Source of the DNA: Numida meleagris
Taxonomy: Eukaryota; Chordata; Aves; Galliformes; Numididae
Assembly: GCF_002078875.1 (NCBI RefSeq)
Contig: NC_034419.1
Span: 19,035,516-19,099,515 of the forward strand
Direction: 5' to 3'
DNA: 64,000 bases
The translations under genes were made by a program, and so were the position numbers. The notes beneath the pieces were generated by a model, which worked only from the letters and a program-made list of their open reading frames with translations, had not been told where the DNA came from and searched no databases. Below, in pieces: positions 63,901 to 64,000 of the stretch (position 1 is the first letter of the stretch; each line of letters opens with the position of its first letter).

Positions 63901-64000
63901 GAATGTGTTTAGCTTTAGAGACTTGTTTCAGGGAAAGCAGTGCTCCTGATGAAAAGGAAGAAATTTACCGTGGGGAAAAGGCGTCAGATAGCAGCTGAGC
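60970..64000 (+). other. GRM7: GRM7 intron 7, 5' portion
   Basis: The next exon should begin with codons for IEDMQW and contain the start of the cysteine-rich region. Nothing of that kind is present up to the window end, so this is intron. No transposon was recognised. A short AT run occurs at about 63843-63856. The sequence is AT-rich and otherwise featureless to me. Confidence 0.92.

Overview
This is vertebrate nuclear DNA, almost certainly from a bird and most likely a galliform such as chicken. The pointers are several fragments of the avian-abundant CR1 LINE family, including the CR1 ORF2 C-terminus and the ATTCTATG-type 3' end, and an internally deleted mariner element resembling the chicken Galluhop/Mariner1_GG family. 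There is no bacterial-style gene packing, no RNA gene I could support, and no CRISPR array or plasmid/phage feature.

The whole window lies inside one gene on the + strand: the metabotropic glutamate receptor 7 gene (GRM7). Five consecutive coding exons are present with intact GT-AG boundaries and continuous phase: 18898-19039, 19831-19985, 44735-44875, 55419-55619 and 60830-60969 (142, 155, 141, 201 and 140 bp). By the usual vertebrate GRM7 layout these are exons 3 to 7. Joined in order they encode residues 246-505 of a receptor that aligns without gaps to 915-residue mammalian mGlu7. Landmark residues recalled from the family fall exactly in register: Cys249, Asp314, Lys319, Cys374/Cys390, Lys407, Cys430/Cys437, Asn458 and Asn486. 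The segment is the middle and C-terminal part of the extracellular Venus-flytrap glutamate-binding domain. The signal peptide and lobe-I start (exons 1-2) lie before base 1. The cysteine-rich domain, seven transmembrane helices and C-tail (exon 8 onward) lie beyond base 64000.

The rest is intron. 1-18897 is the 3' part of intron 2 with three CR1 fragments. 19040-19830 is a compact intron 3. 19986-44734 is the 24.7-kb intron 4 with the mariner remnant and a CR1 end. 44876-55418 is intron 5 with a truncated antisense CR1. 55620-60829 is intron 6. 60970-64000 is the start of intron 7. Long ORFs scattered through the introns have no recognisable domains and look like chance frames.

I do not see a novel multi-gene system. 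The points most worth a second look are: a CpG-rich island centred on exon 6 with almost complete GC at third positions, a TG-repeat instead of a normal pyrimidine tract at the exon 6 acceptor, the symmetric exon-phase design in which each disulfide loop sits in its own exon, the deleted mariner element, a perfect 11-bp-stem hairpin in intron 4, a canonical G-quadruplex motif in intron 6, and several TAAT/GATA-rich intronic blocks that may be regulatory.
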